This document shows positions 34,175-42,385 of a DNA stretch of 64,000 nt, piece after piece (position 1 is the first letter of the stretch; each line of letters starts with the position of its first letter). The DNA lies in assembly GCA_016789305.1 (NCBI GenBank), contig JAEURJ010000016.1, positions 218,618 through 282,617 on the forward strand. The letters are read 5' to 3'. Below the pieces are notes generated by a model that saw only the letters and a program-made list of their open reading frames with translations, had not been told where the DNA came from and ran no database searches. Both the position numbers and the translations under genes were made by a program. Source of the stretch: Anaerolineales bacterium. Lineage in GTDB: Bacteria > Chloroflexota > Anaerolineae > Anaerolineales > Villigracilaceae.

Positions 34175-34963
34175 GTGAATAAATTATTAAAGGTATTGAT
34201 CCTGTTGATATTGACTTCTATCGCCTGCAACATCGCGTCACCGCAAGCACCGTCTGCTCCGGTGACCGAGGAATTTGTCCAGCCTGAAACGCTTCCCACC
34301 GAAGCGTTGACCTTCACCCCCGTCCCGCCGACAGGAACATTCACACTGCTCCCTCCAACCGAAACCAGCACACCGACTGAAACGCCTCTTCCCGTTGTGG
34401 AAAGTTTGAAGGCAAAAGTCAGCGCAGATTTGCTCAGCTGCCGTTATGGACCCGGAGCCGAATACCTGTATCTGATTGCCTTTAGAAAAACCACCCCAGT
34501 GGAATTGATCGGCCGCACATCGGGCACGAGCAATTGGGTGCTTGTTCAAAACAGCCCGCAAAAATGCTGGGTGAATGCGAAGTTCCTCGATATTGCCGGT
34601 GACCCGCAAACTTTGAAGGTCATATATCCCGATGGATACAAGCTTCCTGTTTCGCCCTACTATTCCTCCCCCACTGCCTATAGCTCCAAACGCGACCCGA
34701 AGGACCCGAATATGGTCACAGTTTATTGGAGCGAAATGACCCTAACGGCCGGTGATGAAGAGGATGAAAACATGTTCATCTACATCATTGAGGTCTGGCG
34801 CTGTGAGGGTGGACAGATCATCTTCGACCCGCTCGCCTCCAACTACCCGGAGGTAAGCTTCATCGACGAAGAGGGTTGTTCCTCCCCGTCGCATGGACGC
34901 GTGTTCTTCCAGGAAAAACACGGGTACGCCGGGCCATCGGAAATCCCTTGGCCGACCAGATAA
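34175..34963 (+). CDS. Secreted lipoprotein with SH3-like domain
   Basis: 262 residues with a GTG start 3 nt after the nuclease stop. The signal peptide (MNKLLKVLILLILTSIAC) ends in lipobox TSIAC. A Thr/Pro-rich linker (~25-80) is followed by a bacterial SH3-like domain (~85-145; SADLLSCRYGPGAEYLYLIAF, CWVNAKFLDIAG) and a beta-rich C-terminal part of unknown type. SH3b domains often bind cell-wall or surface ligands. The strong terminator behind it ends this operon. Confidence 0.82.
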   Translation: MNKLLKVLILLILTSIACNIASPQAPSAPVTEEFVQPETLPTEALTFTPVPPTGTFTLLPPTETSTPTETPLPVVESLKAKVSADLLSCRYGPGAEYLYLIAFRKTTPVELIGRTSGTSNWVLVQNSPQKCWVNAKFLDIAGDPQTLKVIYPDGYKLPVSPYYSSPTAYSSKRDPKDPNMVTVYWSEMTLTAGDEEDENMFIYIIEVWRCEGGQIIFDPLASNYPEVSFIDEEGCSSPSHGRVFFQEKHGYAGPSEIPWPTR

Positions 34964-35002
34964 ATAAAGAGTCCCTGAATTCAGGGACTCTTTATTTATC
35001 TG
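34959..35002. terminator. Intrinsic terminator (44-bp perfect palindrome)
   Basis: AGATAAATAAAGAGTCCCTG is mirrored exactly by its complement around GAATTC. It includes the stop codon of the lipoprotein gene. Confidence 0.85.
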
Positions 35003-35021
35003 GTTTCTTGCACAAGAATTC

Positions 35022-35085
35022 GTAGGGGGTTCAGCCCGCCAGGGTTCATATTTTCAAAAGGCGTCAGGCTAAAAGCCTGACCTAC
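35022..35085. repeat. Intergenic palindromic element
   Basis: GTAGG at the left end is matched by CCTAC at the right end. An inner hairpin GTCAGGCT aaa AGCCTGAC lies at 35063-35081. It resembles the other GTAGGG-bounded palindromes near 52-56 kb but is longer and less regular. Confidence 0.5.
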
Positions 35086-35117
35086 TTGAAGTTCAGTTTT
35101 CTTTTACAGCTTTATTT

Positions 35118-35363
35118 TTACTTACTTTCCTGCCTCTTCCAAACCACCTCTACTTCTTCTTTACTGCCCAATGCGTCATTGAGCAAAGCAATGATTTCCT
35201 TATCAGCTTTTTCATTTTCAAACATTTCCACCAGCAAGGGAGTGATCGCGTAATCCTGATCCTCGATCCACTCTTCTTCGAGTTGATCTATAAGAAATTG
35301 AAGTTGAGCCTCACTGATCGTGCCCAGAAGTCTGTTGTATCCCTTTTCATACAAACAAATCAT
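35118..35363 (-). CDS. Small conserved-type acidic protein of unknown function
   Basis: 81 residues. MICLYEKGYNRLLGTISEAQL is followed by an acidic helical stretch (QFLIDQLEEEWIEDQDYAI) and a short C-terminal half. No catalytic motif or membrane segment is seen. AGGAGG lies 6 nt before the ATG, which supports real translation. The composition is helical and charged, possibly a small regulatory or adaptor protein. It is transcribed alone, toward a palindromic element. Confidence 0.6.
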   Translation of the reverse strand: MICLYEKGYNRLLGTISEAQLQFLIDQLEEEWIEDQDYAITPLLVEMFENEKADKEIIALLNDALGSKEEVEVVWKRQESK

Positions 35364-35592
35364 TTTGTTCCTCCTATTAACCTAATGGATTTTGCCAGCC
35401 TGAGATCAAACGATAGGCGAAGGCAATGGGTGGGTTGGATTTCGAATCAGATCGAAAATTCATGCCAGAATAACTCTGGCTATTTCAGAAAATAAAAACT
35501 GCCTAAGGTCATTGTTGAGATTTCCCAATCTATATCTGACTGATATTTCACTGCCATTTTACCGCCATAAACACGCTATGGATGCATTATAA

Positions 35593-35606
35593 ACCGCTGC
35601 AGCGGT
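35593..35606. repeat. 14-bp perfect palindrome ACCGCTGCAGCGGT
   Basis: Perfect dyad lying 20 bp before the 21-bp repeat array, in a gene-free stretch. It may be a binding site; nothing else supports a role. Confidence 0.35.
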
Positions 35607-35625
35607 GGGGTGATTGATGGAAGTC

Positions 35626-35835
35626 GAATCTCGCTTTCAGGTTCATGAATCTAGGATTCAGGTACCCGAATCTCGATTGGAAGTTCTTGAATCTTAGATT
35701 CAGGTACTTGAATCTCGATTGGAGGTTCTTGAATCTTAGATTCAGGTACTTGAATCTCGATTGGAGGTTCTTGAATCTTAGATTCAAGTAGTTGAATCTA
35801 AATTGGAGGTTCTTGAATCTAAATTCAGGGAGCGA
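35626..35835. repeat. Tandem array of ten imperfect 21-bp repeats
   Basis: Each unit begins GAATCT at exactly 21-bp intervals (35626, 35647, 35668 and so on to 35815). Units alternate between a GAATCTCGATTGGAGGTTCTT type and a GAATCTTAGATTCAGGTACTT type, giving a 42-bp higher period. The second type contains the dyad GAATCTTAGATTC. Two further units in register with each other stand apart at 35970-36011. The rest of the gap 35364-36110 holds no convincing gene. A minus-strand frame of 93 codons crosses the array, but its 14-residue repeats follow automatically from the 42-bp period. Confidence 0.9.
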
Positions 35836-35930
35836 GATTTCAGGGTGGGGGTCTGCCGGGGCCGTCAAACCAGCTCAGGGGTCGGCTGGGAGGCGGGGCT
35901 GAATTCTCAGGTCAAGCCGCTTAATCTTTC

Positions 35931-35956
35931 AAAATCCTGCTTCCGGCAGGATTTTT
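35931..35956 (+). terminator. Orphan intrinsic terminator downstream of the 21-bp array
   Basis: Stem AAATCCTGC / GCAGGATTT with a 5-nt loop and a 5-T run on the plus strand. No plus-strand gene precedes it for over 900 bp, so it may end an untranslated transcript through the array. Confidence 0.6.
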
Positions 35957-36110
35957 GCTTAAGATTCTTGAATCTCGCCTCAATATTCATGAATCTAGTA
36001 TTGACAAAATGAATTTTCAGTTGTAATATTCGAACATTCAGTCGTAGAAATATTGATTTTCTAGAATTTCACTTGATTTTCTGAAAACAAGCTTTAAAAA
36101 GGAGTTTTCC

Positions 36111-37172
36111 ATGTCCGATCTTGCAATCGAAGCCAAAGGACTCGTCAAGAAGTTCCCCGCACGCGCCGGGACGGGAGATAAACAGCCCACATCCCCTACC
36201 TCCATGCCTGAGAACAAAAAGAAGCGCTGGCAGTTCTGGAAGAAGGAGCCGCAGGCCACCTTCACGGCCGTGGATGGGGTTGACCTGCAAATCAAACGCG
36301 GCGAGATCTTCGGCCTGCTCGGCCCAAACGGCGCGGGCAAGTCCACCACCATCCGCATGTTGTGTACCTTGCTCGAGCCCACCAGCGGCACGGCCACGGT
36401 CAACGGTTTTGATATCGTCAAACAGGCCAACGAAGTACGCCGCAGCCTCGGCACGGTGCTGGCAGGCGAACGCAGCATTTACTGGAAACTCTCAGGCCGC
36501 GAAAATCTCGAATACTTCGCCGCGCTGTATCACATCCCTGCCGCCGTCGCAAAGAAGCGTGTGGAGGAATTGATCGAACGCATGGAGATCAAGGACCGCG
36601 CGAACGAACTCGTTGAAAAATATTCGACGGGAATGCGCCAGCGCATCGCGATTGCCAAGGCGTTGCTGGCCCGCCCGCCCATTCTCTTATTGGATGAACC
36701 CACGCTCGGGCTGGACCCGCAAGCTGCCCGCAACTTAAGGGAGTTGATCGCCACTTTGAAAGCGGAAGGCCACACGATCCTGCTGACCACGCACTACATG
36801 GAAGAAGCGGACCAGCTCTCCGACCGCATCGGCATCATCGACACTGGCAAGGTCATTGCATTGGATACGCCCGAAAAGCTCAAGGCGCAGATCGACCAGC
36901 AGGAGATCATCAAACTCGAAGTGACCGGCTGGCAGGAATACATCGGCGAAAAATTGCGCAGCATATCAGAGGTTGGAAGTTTGGTCGCGCGCCAGCAAGG
37001 CGAAGCGGACTTGTGGGAAGTGAACCTGCAATCCAACAACAGCCGCGCCGTGCTGCCGAAGATCGTCGAACACATCGGGCAAAACGGCACCCGCTTGGTC
37101 AATATGAACATCGTCAAGCCGTCGCTGGAAGATGTGTTCATTCAGCTGACCGGCAAGGCTTTAAGAGATTAA
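36111..37172 (+). CDS. ABC-2-type transporter ATP-binding protein (DrrA-like)
   Basis: 353 residues. Walker A LLGPNGAGKSTT, signature YSTGMRQRIAIAKALL, Walker B ILLLDEPTLGLD and the switch His in LLTTHYMEEADQLSDR are intact. A DrrA-type C-terminal extension (~250-353) is present. An insertion of ~35 basic and Pro-rich residues (residues ~16-52, with KKKRWQFWKKE) splits the first strands of the domain, which is unusual. It energises export together with the two downstream permeases. AAGGAG lies 7 nt before the ATG. The substrate is unknown. Confidence 0.92.
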   Translation: MSDLAIEAKGLVKKFPARAGTGDKQPTSPTSMPENKKKRWQFWKKEPQATFTAVDGVDLQIKRGEIFGLLGPNGAGKSTTIRMLCTLLEPTSGTATVNGFDIVKQANEVRRSLGTVLAGERSIYWKLSGRENLEYFAALYHIPAAVAKKRVEELIERMEIKDRANELVEKYSTGMRQRIAIAKALLARPPILLLDEPTLGLDPQAARNLRELIATLKAEGHTILLTTHYMEEADQLSDRIGIIDTGKVIALDTPEKLKAQIDQQEIIKLEVTGWQEYIGEKLRSISEVGSLVARQQGEADLWEVNLQSNNSRAVLPKIVEHIGQNGTRLVNMNIVKPSLEDVFIQLTGKALRD

Positions 37173-37173
37173 T

Positions 37174-38031
37174 ATGAACGCAACTTCATTAGCAATCCCC
37201 AGCTTCACCTCCGACCTGCGCGCATTTTGGGCAGTGGTCCGCCGCGAATGGGTCATCTTCGTCCGTTACCCATCGTGGATCATCTCGTTGTTGATCTGGC
37301 CGATCCTGTTCCCGATGGGATATCTCCTCACCGCGCGTGCCCTCTCCGGCGTGGACGGAAGCGGCTTGACCAACTTCCAAAACACCACAGGGCTGACCGA
37401 ATACGTCGGCTACATCGCCGTCGGCACCATGATCTGGATGTGGCAAAACATCGTGCTTTGGTCGGTGGGATATTCCCTGCGCAATGAGCAAATGCGCGGC
37501 ACGCTCGAATCGAACTGGCTCTCCCCCACCTGGCGGTTTTCCTATTTACTGGGGAGCAGTGTCCCGCAAATGGTTTCGATGATCACTCTCTTGATCGTCT
37601 CCGGGCTGGAATACGCGCTGCTTTTCGGTGTGAAATTCAATGGAAGCCTCCTGCTCACCATGCTTGTGATCCTCGCCTCGATCCCCGCCGTGTACGGACT
37701 CGGCTTTGCCTTTGCCAGCGTGGTCATCACCATGAAGGAAGCCAATGCCTTTGTCTTTTTAGTGCGCGGCATTGTGATGGTCTTTTGCGGGATCACCTAT
37801 CCCATGGCCATGTTGCCGGGCTGGATGCAATCGGTCGGCGAGTGGCTGCCGCAAACCTACATCATCCACGCCATGCGCAGCGCCGCCCTCTCCACCGACG
37901 GATTTGCCGGCATCTCGCACGACCTGGCCATGATCCTGATCCACGGCGCAGCCTGGCTGCTGATCGGGTACGTCATGTTCGTCTTCATGGAACGTCGCGC
38001 CCGTCAAACCGGCGCGATCGGACAGTATTAA
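37174..38031 (+). CDS. ABC-2-type transporter permease (first)
   Basis: 285 residues with six hydrophobic segments. VVRREWVIFVRYPSWIISLL is the typical amphipathic entry helix, and the ABC-2 signature region (FLVRGIVMVFCGITYPMAMLPGWMQSVG) is near residue 200. It starts 1 nt after the ATPase stop. A second, clearly related permease lies two genes downstream, so the exporter is probably a heterodimer. Confidence 0.9.
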   Translation: MNATSLAIPSFTSDLRAFWAVVRREWVIFVRYPSWIISLLIWPILFPMGYLLTARALSGVDGSGLTNFQNTTGLTEYVGYIAVGTMIWMWQNIVLWSVGYSLRNEQMRGTLESNWLSPTWRFSYLLGSSVPQMVSMITLLIVSGLEYALLFGVKFNGSLLLTMLVILASIPAVYGLGFAFASVVITMKEANAFVFLVRGIVMVFCGITYPMAMLPGWMQSVGEWLPQTYIIHAMRSAALSTDGFAGISHDLAMILIHGAAWLLIGYVMFVFMERRARQTGAIGQY

Positions 38032-38048
38032 CGAAAAAGGAAGTTAGC

Positions 38049-38693
38049 ATGAAAACAGTATTATGGATATTCCCCGGCCTGATCGTCGTCTTCGCCCTTA
38101 TCTCATTCGTATGGAGAATGACCTCGCTTCGTCGGTCGCTCCCCTGCCCGGTCTGGCTGCGCTGGCTCGTGGAATTGGATAATCCCTTCACCGAAACCAA
38201 TCGCGCCGACTTCATCATCAAGCATTTGGACCTTCAACCCGGCATGAAAGCCCTGGATTTCGGCTGCGGCCCCGGCCGACTCACCATTCCCATGGCGGAA
38301 AAAGTCGGCGATCAAGGTCAAGTTACTGCCGTGGACATTCAGCCCGGTATGTTGAAACGAACGCAGGAAAAAGCACAGGCAATAAATCGCGACAACATTC
38401 AATTCGTCCAGGCAGCTGCAGGCGAAGATAAGCTCGGCACAGACCAGTTTGACCGGGCTGTTTTGGTCACTGTTCTGGGTGAGATCCCCGACCAGTCCTC
38501 AGCCATGAAAGAGCTTTTCAATGCAATGAAACCGGGCGGGCTGCTTTCTGTCACAGAAGTCATCTTTGATCCTCATTTTCAAAGTCAGGAATCAGTTCTC
38601 AAACTGGCGCAGGAAGTGGGATTCAAAAACAAGGATTTCTTTGGCAATCGTCTGGCCTATACACTGCATCTGGAAAAACCGAGTTTCGCCTGA
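38049..38693 (+). CDS. Membrane-anchored class I SAM-dependent methyltransferase
   Basis: 214 residues from the ATG at 38049. A single N-terminal transmembrane helix (~4-24) is followed by a Rossmann methyltransferase: KALDFGCGPGRLTIPMAEKVG is motif I, VTAVDIQPGMLKRTQEKA motif II and AMKPGGLLSVTEVIFD the post-motif region. It resembles UbiE-like small-molecule methyltransferases. Its place between the two permease genes suggests that it modifies the exported compound or a lipid, but this is inference. Confidence 0.85.
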   Translation: MKTVLWIFPGLIVVFALISFVWRMTSLRRSLPCPVWLRWLVELDNPFTETNRADFIIKHLDLQPGMKALDFGCGPGRLTIPMAEKVGDQGQVTAVDIQPGMLKRTQEKAQAINRDNIQFVQAAAGEDKLGTDQFDRAVLVTVLGEIPDQSSAMKELFNAMKPGGLLSVTEVIFDPHFQSQESVLKLAQEVGFKNKDFFGNRLAYTLHLEKPSFA

Positions 38694-38709
38694 TCAAAGG
38701 ATGACAACC

Positions 38710-39558
38710 ATGCTGGAAAGTATCTCCCAACCTACAATCGCTTCTCATCTCCGCGCCCTCTTTGCGCTCATCCGCAAGGACTGGAAACAATACTGGCGGT
38801 ATCCGCTCAATGCCGTCTCCTCCATCTTCCAGCCGTTGATCTGGATCGCGCCCGTGTATTTCATGGGGCTGGCTTTCAGCGAGAACGGCAAAGCCATTGG
38901 ATTCTCGCAATACAGCGGCACTACTGATTTCATGTCCTTCATTCTGCTCGGCACCGTGCTGGAAAGTTTCATCAACGCCGTGTTCTGGGGCATGGGCTAC
39001 GCCTTGAAAAATGACATGGACTCCGGCGTGATGGAATCCAACTGGCTCACCCCCATTCCGCGCCTGCTCATCCTCGTGGGACATTCGGTGACCAACCTGC
39101 TGGTGACCGCGATCACTTCCATCGGCATGTTGTTCTTCGGCGGGTTGATCTTCGGCTTCCACGCTTCGGGCGACGTGTTCAAAGCCTTTCTCCCGGTCAT
39201 CCCCATGATGATCGGCCTGTACGGATTTGGTTTCGCCTTCGCCGCCGTGGTCATGCTCATCCGCGAGGCCAACACGCTTGTGGATATTAGCAGTTTTCTC
39301 GTGCAGATCTTTTCAGGCTCGAACTTCCCCGTCAATGCGCTGCCGAAATTCCTGCTGCCCATTGCGCTTGCCCTGCCTCTCACCTACGGCCTCGACGCGA
39401 TCCGCCATTACCTGATCAACACGAAGCCCCTTCTCGCCATTCAATGGGAGATGACCCTGCTCATCGTCTTTATGTTCGTCATGTTGTGGATCGGCATCAC
39501 CACATTCCGCTCGCTGGAAAAACGCGTGCGCACGTTGGGGACGTTGGGTCAACATTAA
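38710..39558 (+). CDS. ABC-2-type transporter permease (second)
   Basis: About 282 residues. The ATG at 38710 (MLESISQ) is preferred because AAAGG lies 9 nt upstream; the ATG at 38701 abuts it with no spacing. Six hydrophobic segments are seen. The N-terminus (LIRKDWKQYWRYPLNAVSSIF) and the signature region (FLVQIFSGSNFPVNALPKFLLPIAL) parallel those of the first permease, and both end in RxRxxGxxGQx. It forms the second half of the exporter channel. Confidence 0.9.
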   Translation: MLESISQPTIASHLRALFALIRKDWKQYWRYPLNAVSSIFQPLIWIAPVYFMGLAFSENGKAIGFSQYSGTTDFMSFILLGTVLESFINAVFWGMGYALKNDMDSGVMESNWLTPIPRLLILVGHSVTNLLVTAITSIGMLFFGGLIFGFHASGDVFKAFLPVIPMMIGLYGFGFAFAAVVMLIREANTLVDISSFLVQIFSGSNFPVNALPKFLLPIALALPLTYGLDAIRHYLINTKPLLAIQWEMTLLIVFMFVMLWIGITTFRSLEKRVRTLGTLGQH

Positions 39559-39629
39559 TTCGCGCATCATCTCGATCCCCACTTCCCGTTGACCTCAACA
39601 TCGGGAAGTGGGGAATAAATAAAATAAAA

Positions 39630-39659
39630 AAAAGACCCTTCTCTTGGAAGGGTCTTTTT
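39630..39659 (+). terminator. Intrinsic terminator after the ABC operon
   Basis: Stem AAGACCCTTC / GGAAGGGTCTT with TTTTT. Its T-run reaches the 3' end of the convergent tRNA gene. Confidence 0.85.
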
Positions 39660-39734
39660 TGGCTCCTGGCCTAGGATTTGAACCTAGAACCTAGCGGTTA
39701 ACAGCCGCTCGCTCCGCCATTGAGCTAGCCAGGA
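39660..39734 (-). tRNA. tRNA-Asn (anticodon GTT)
   Basis: The minus-strand cloverleaf is complete. Acceptor TCCTGGC pairs with GCCAGGA, the anticodon stem AGCGG/CCGCT encloses loop CTGTTAA with anticodon GTT, and the T-loop GTTCAAATC is canonical. The 3' CCA is encoded in the DNA. Confidence 0.97.
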
Positions 39735-39783
39735 AAGCGAACGACATTATACGAACAAGCAGGAGTACTGTCAAGTGAAAAGA

Positions 39784-40776
39784 TTAATAATGGATCGAAC
39801 TCAGGTTATCCAGTTTATCCGTGCTGTGCGTGGCGTTGATACGGCGGATGGTTCCGGTCAACCCGCGTACCACCAGGCTTTCGGTGGTGATGTGATTCCC
39901 ATAATAACGAACACCCTTCAACAGCTCGCCATCGGTGATGCCGGTCGTCGCAAAGAACACATCCTCCGATGAAACCAGATCGTTCATCGTCAACACTTTC
40001 TCAAAGTCATAACCGGCTTCATGTCCGCGGCGCAGTTCGTCTTCATCGCGGGCAAATAATTTCCCCTGGATCTCTCCACCCATCGCGCGCAACGCACAGG
40101 CGGTGATCACGCCTTCGGGTGTGCCGCCAATGCCGAATAACACGTCCACGCCGGATTCGGGTTGGGCAGTCATCAACGCAGCAGCCACATCGCCGTCGGG
40201 TATTTCGCGGATGCGTGCGCCCGCCTTGCGAATTTCCGCGATCATTTCATCATGCCTGGGGCGGTCCAGGATGATCGTGGTCAGATCTTCCACATGTTTT
40301 CCTTTGGCCTGTGCAATCGCATGAAGATTTTCTGTGACGGATTTTTCAATATTGATCCTGCCTTTGGCTTCGGGTCCCACAGCGATCTTGTTCATATACA
40401 AAAACGGACCGGGATCGAACATCGTCCCGCGCGGAGCAATCGCCACCATCGCAAGCGAGTTCGAGCGGCCAAATGCCAAAGGGCGGGTCCCGTCGATGGG
40501 GTCCACCGCAACATCCACGTCTGGCTGTGAACCGTTTCCCACTTTTTCCCCGTTGAACAACATCGGAGCGCGATCCTTCTCCCCTTCCCCGATGACAATG
40601 ACTCCGTTCATATCCACCGTGGAAAGGACAAGCCGCATCGCATTCACCGCGGCCTGATCGGCCCCTTCTTTATCACCTCGTCCCATGAAGCGACCTGCCA
40701 ACATCGCCGCCGCTTCGGTGACGCGCGCCAACTCAAGCGCAAGGTTTCGGGTGGGAGTAGCACCAAGAACTTCCAT
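39784..40776 (-). CDS. glpX: Class II fructose-1,6-bisphosphatase
   Basis: 330 residues matching the GlpX family: IGEGEKDRAPMLFNGEKVG, VDVAVDPIDGTRPLAFG (metal-binding DPIDGT), GIGGTPEGVITACALRAMGG and FFATTGITDGELLKGV. It hydrolyses fructose 1,6-bisphosphate in gluconeogenesis; some homologues also act on sedoheptulose bisphosphate. It lies 28 nt beyond the cdsA stop on the same strand and may be the last gene of the uppS-cdsA transcript. Confidence 0.95.
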   Translation of the reverse strand: MEVLGATPTRNLALELARVTEAAAMLAGRFMGRGDKEGADQAAVNAMRLVLSTVDMNGVIVIGEGEKDRAPMLFNGEKVGNGSQPDVDVAVDPIDGTRPLAFGRSNSLAMVAIAPRGTMFDPGPFLYMNKIAVGPEAKGRINIEKSVTENLHAIAQAKGKHVEDLTTIILDRPRHDEMIAEIRKAGARIREIPDGDVAAALMTAQPESGVDVLFGIGGTPEGVITACALRAMGGEIQGKLFARDEDELRRGHEAGYDFEKVLTMNDLVSSEDVFFATTGITDGELLKGVRYYGNHITTESLVVRGLTGTIRRINATHSTDKLDNLSSIHY

Positions 40777-40804
40777 TGAGCCTCCAGGTTTTTGGATCTT
40801 ATAT

Positions 40805-41617
40805 TTAGATGATGAACCAGATCAAGAAGAAGTACCCGATCGTTGCCCCCCAGAGCCACGAGTCGATGCGGTCGAAGAAACCGCCATGGCCCGGAATAAT
40901 ATCGCTGGAATCCTTAATGCCCGACTGGCGTTTGATCATGCTCTCACCAAGATCGCCCAACGGAGGCAATGCCCCCAACAGCAAGCCAAGGATCGCACCC
41001 TGCCAGATGGTCATATCGGTTTTCAGAAACCCATACGTGGTGAACACATACAAATAAAATCCGCCCGCGAACAAACCGGTGACTACGCTGGTGATGTATC
41101 CCTCCCAGCTTTTCTTCGGGCTGAGGCGCGGTGCCATTTTGTGCACGCCGTACGCGCGGCCGATGGAGTACGCACCTGAGTCTCCAAGCCAGACGCAGAA
41201 CATGACCAGCATGAACCACCAACCACCCTGCGGAATGTTGCGCAGATCGAACAGATACGAACCGATCCAGCCGATGTAAACCACACCGCCGATGGTTAAA
41301 CAAAAATCAAGCGCGGACTGGTCACGTCCGCGCTCGTAAGCGATTAAATGATAAGCCATCGCCAAAAGAACAATGGCCGCCAAAGCCGGTTCCGCGTAGA
41401 CGGGGAAGAACATCCGCAGAATGGTGATCACCGCCACACCGCCCACCGTGATATACATTTGCGGCTCATATTTAACCGCGCGAAACATATTCACATATTC
41501 CCAGGATGCCCCAATGATAAAGGTTCCCATCAGTGCATAATAAAAGATGCCGCCAAACATAATGGCGGGCAATCCTACGGCGGCAATTCCAAGAGCGGTT
41601 ATGAGTCGTCTACGCAT
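40805..41617 (-). CDS. cdsA: Phosphatidate cytidylyltransferase
   Basis: 270 residues from the ATG at 41617 (MRRRLITALG), which overlaps the uppS stop by 8 nt. About seven hydrophobic segments are present. The C-terminal signature SPKKSWEGYITSVVTGLFAG ... LGDLGESMIKRQSGIKDSSD ... GHGGFFDRIDS is diagnostic of CdsA. It makes CDP-diacylglycerol from phosphatidate and CTP at the inner membrane, the branch point of phospholipid synthesis. The uppS-cdsA pairing is common in bacteria. Confidence 0.93.
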   Translation of the reverse strand: MRRRLITALGIAAVGLPAIMFGGIFYYALMGTFIIGASWEYVNMFRAVKYEPQMYITVGGVAVITILRMFFPVYAEPALAAIVLLAMAYHLIAYERGRDQSALDFCLTIGGVVYIGWIGSYLFDLRNIPQGGWWFMLVMFCVWLGDSGAYSIGRAYGVHKMAPRLSPKKSWEGYITSVVTGLFAGGFYLYVFTTYGFLKTDMTIWQGAILGLLLGALPPLGDLGESMIKRQSGIKDSSDIIPGHGGFFDRIDSWLWGATIGYFFLIWFII

Positions 41618-42356
41618 TGGTTCCCTGAAGTTCCTCTGAAGATACTTTGCCGAAACGTCTGTCGCGATGGGCAAATGCTTCCAGCGCGCGATAATATTCC
41701 TCTTTTCCAAAATCGGGCCAGAAAGTTGGCGTGATGTACCACTCCGAATAGGCCGCCTGCCAGATGAGGAAATTACTGACACGCAGTTCACCCGAAGTGC
41801 GGATGATCAGGTCGGGGTCCGGCACGCCTGCGGTGAACAGGTACTTATTCACTAATTCATCGGTCACCTCTTCGGCTGGAACACCGTCATTGATGATCTT
41901 TTGAATGGCACACACGATCTCATCCCGCCCGCCGTAATTGAAGGCAACGTTCAAAACAAGGCGGTCGTTGTCCTTTGTCAATTCGATGGCATTGAGCACT
42001 TTCTTTTGAATGCCCGGGTCCAGCCTCTCCAGCCGTCCAATATGACGCAGCTGCACGCCTTCCTTGTGAAGTTCGTTTAATTCCCGGTCGATCACATTCT
42101 GAAGGATGAGCATCAACCCGTTGACTTCCTCCGCCGGGCGTCCCCAGTTCTCGGTGGAAAAGGCGTAAATCGTAAGATACTTAACACCAAACTCCACACT
42201 CGCGCGGATGACCCGTCGCAAGTTTTCAGTCCCCGCCTTGTGGCCCGCCAGGCGCGGCAGGCCGCGCTGAATCGCCCAACGTCCGTTGCCATCCATGATC
42301 ATGGCAACGTGCTGGGGTACTTTATCAAGCGGAATTTGGTTGGATATGTCGGTCAT
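41610..42356 (-). CDS. uppS: Isoprenyl transferase (undecaprenyl diphosphate synthase)
   Basis: 248 residues. VAMIMDGNGRWAIQRGLPRLAGH holds the catalytic Asp and the pyrophosphate-binding site, LTIYAFSTENWGRP follows, and DLIIRTSGELRVSNFLIWQAAYSE closes the active site. It condenses isopentenyl units onto farnesyl diphosphate to make the lipid carrier for cell-wall and surface glycans, using products of the mevalonate genes in this window. It is coupled to cdsA. Confidence 0.95.
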   Translation of the reverse strand: MTDISNQIPLDKVPQHVAMIMDGNGRWAIQRGLPRLAGHKAGTENLRRVIRASVEFGVKYLTIYAFSTENWGRPAEEVNGLMLILQNVIDRELNELHKEGVQLRHIGRLERLDPGIQKKVLNAIELTKDNDRLVLNVAFNYGGRDEIVCAIQKIINDGVPAEEVTDELVNKYLFTAGVPDPDLIIRTSGELRVSNFLIWQAAYSEWYITPTFWPDFGKEEYYRALEAFAHRDRRFGKVSSEELQGTNA

Positions 42357-42385
42357 TATATTTTGAAGAATATGGAAGTGTAAAA

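Noticed and set aside
35626..35835. CRISPR array
   Set aside because: Units are directly adjacent with no unique spacers, and no cas genes are present.
35587..35868. 93-codon minus-strand frame across the 21-bp repeat array (repeating RFKNLQS-type heptads)
   Set aside because: A 21- or 42-bp period makes every frame repetitive and tends to keep it open. There is no SD, and the orphan terminator suggests plus-strand transcription instead.
40805..41791. Longer form of CdsA starting at 41791
   Set aside because: The extra 58 residues are antisense-like sequence within uppS; the ATG at 41617 overlapping the uppS stop is typical coupling.
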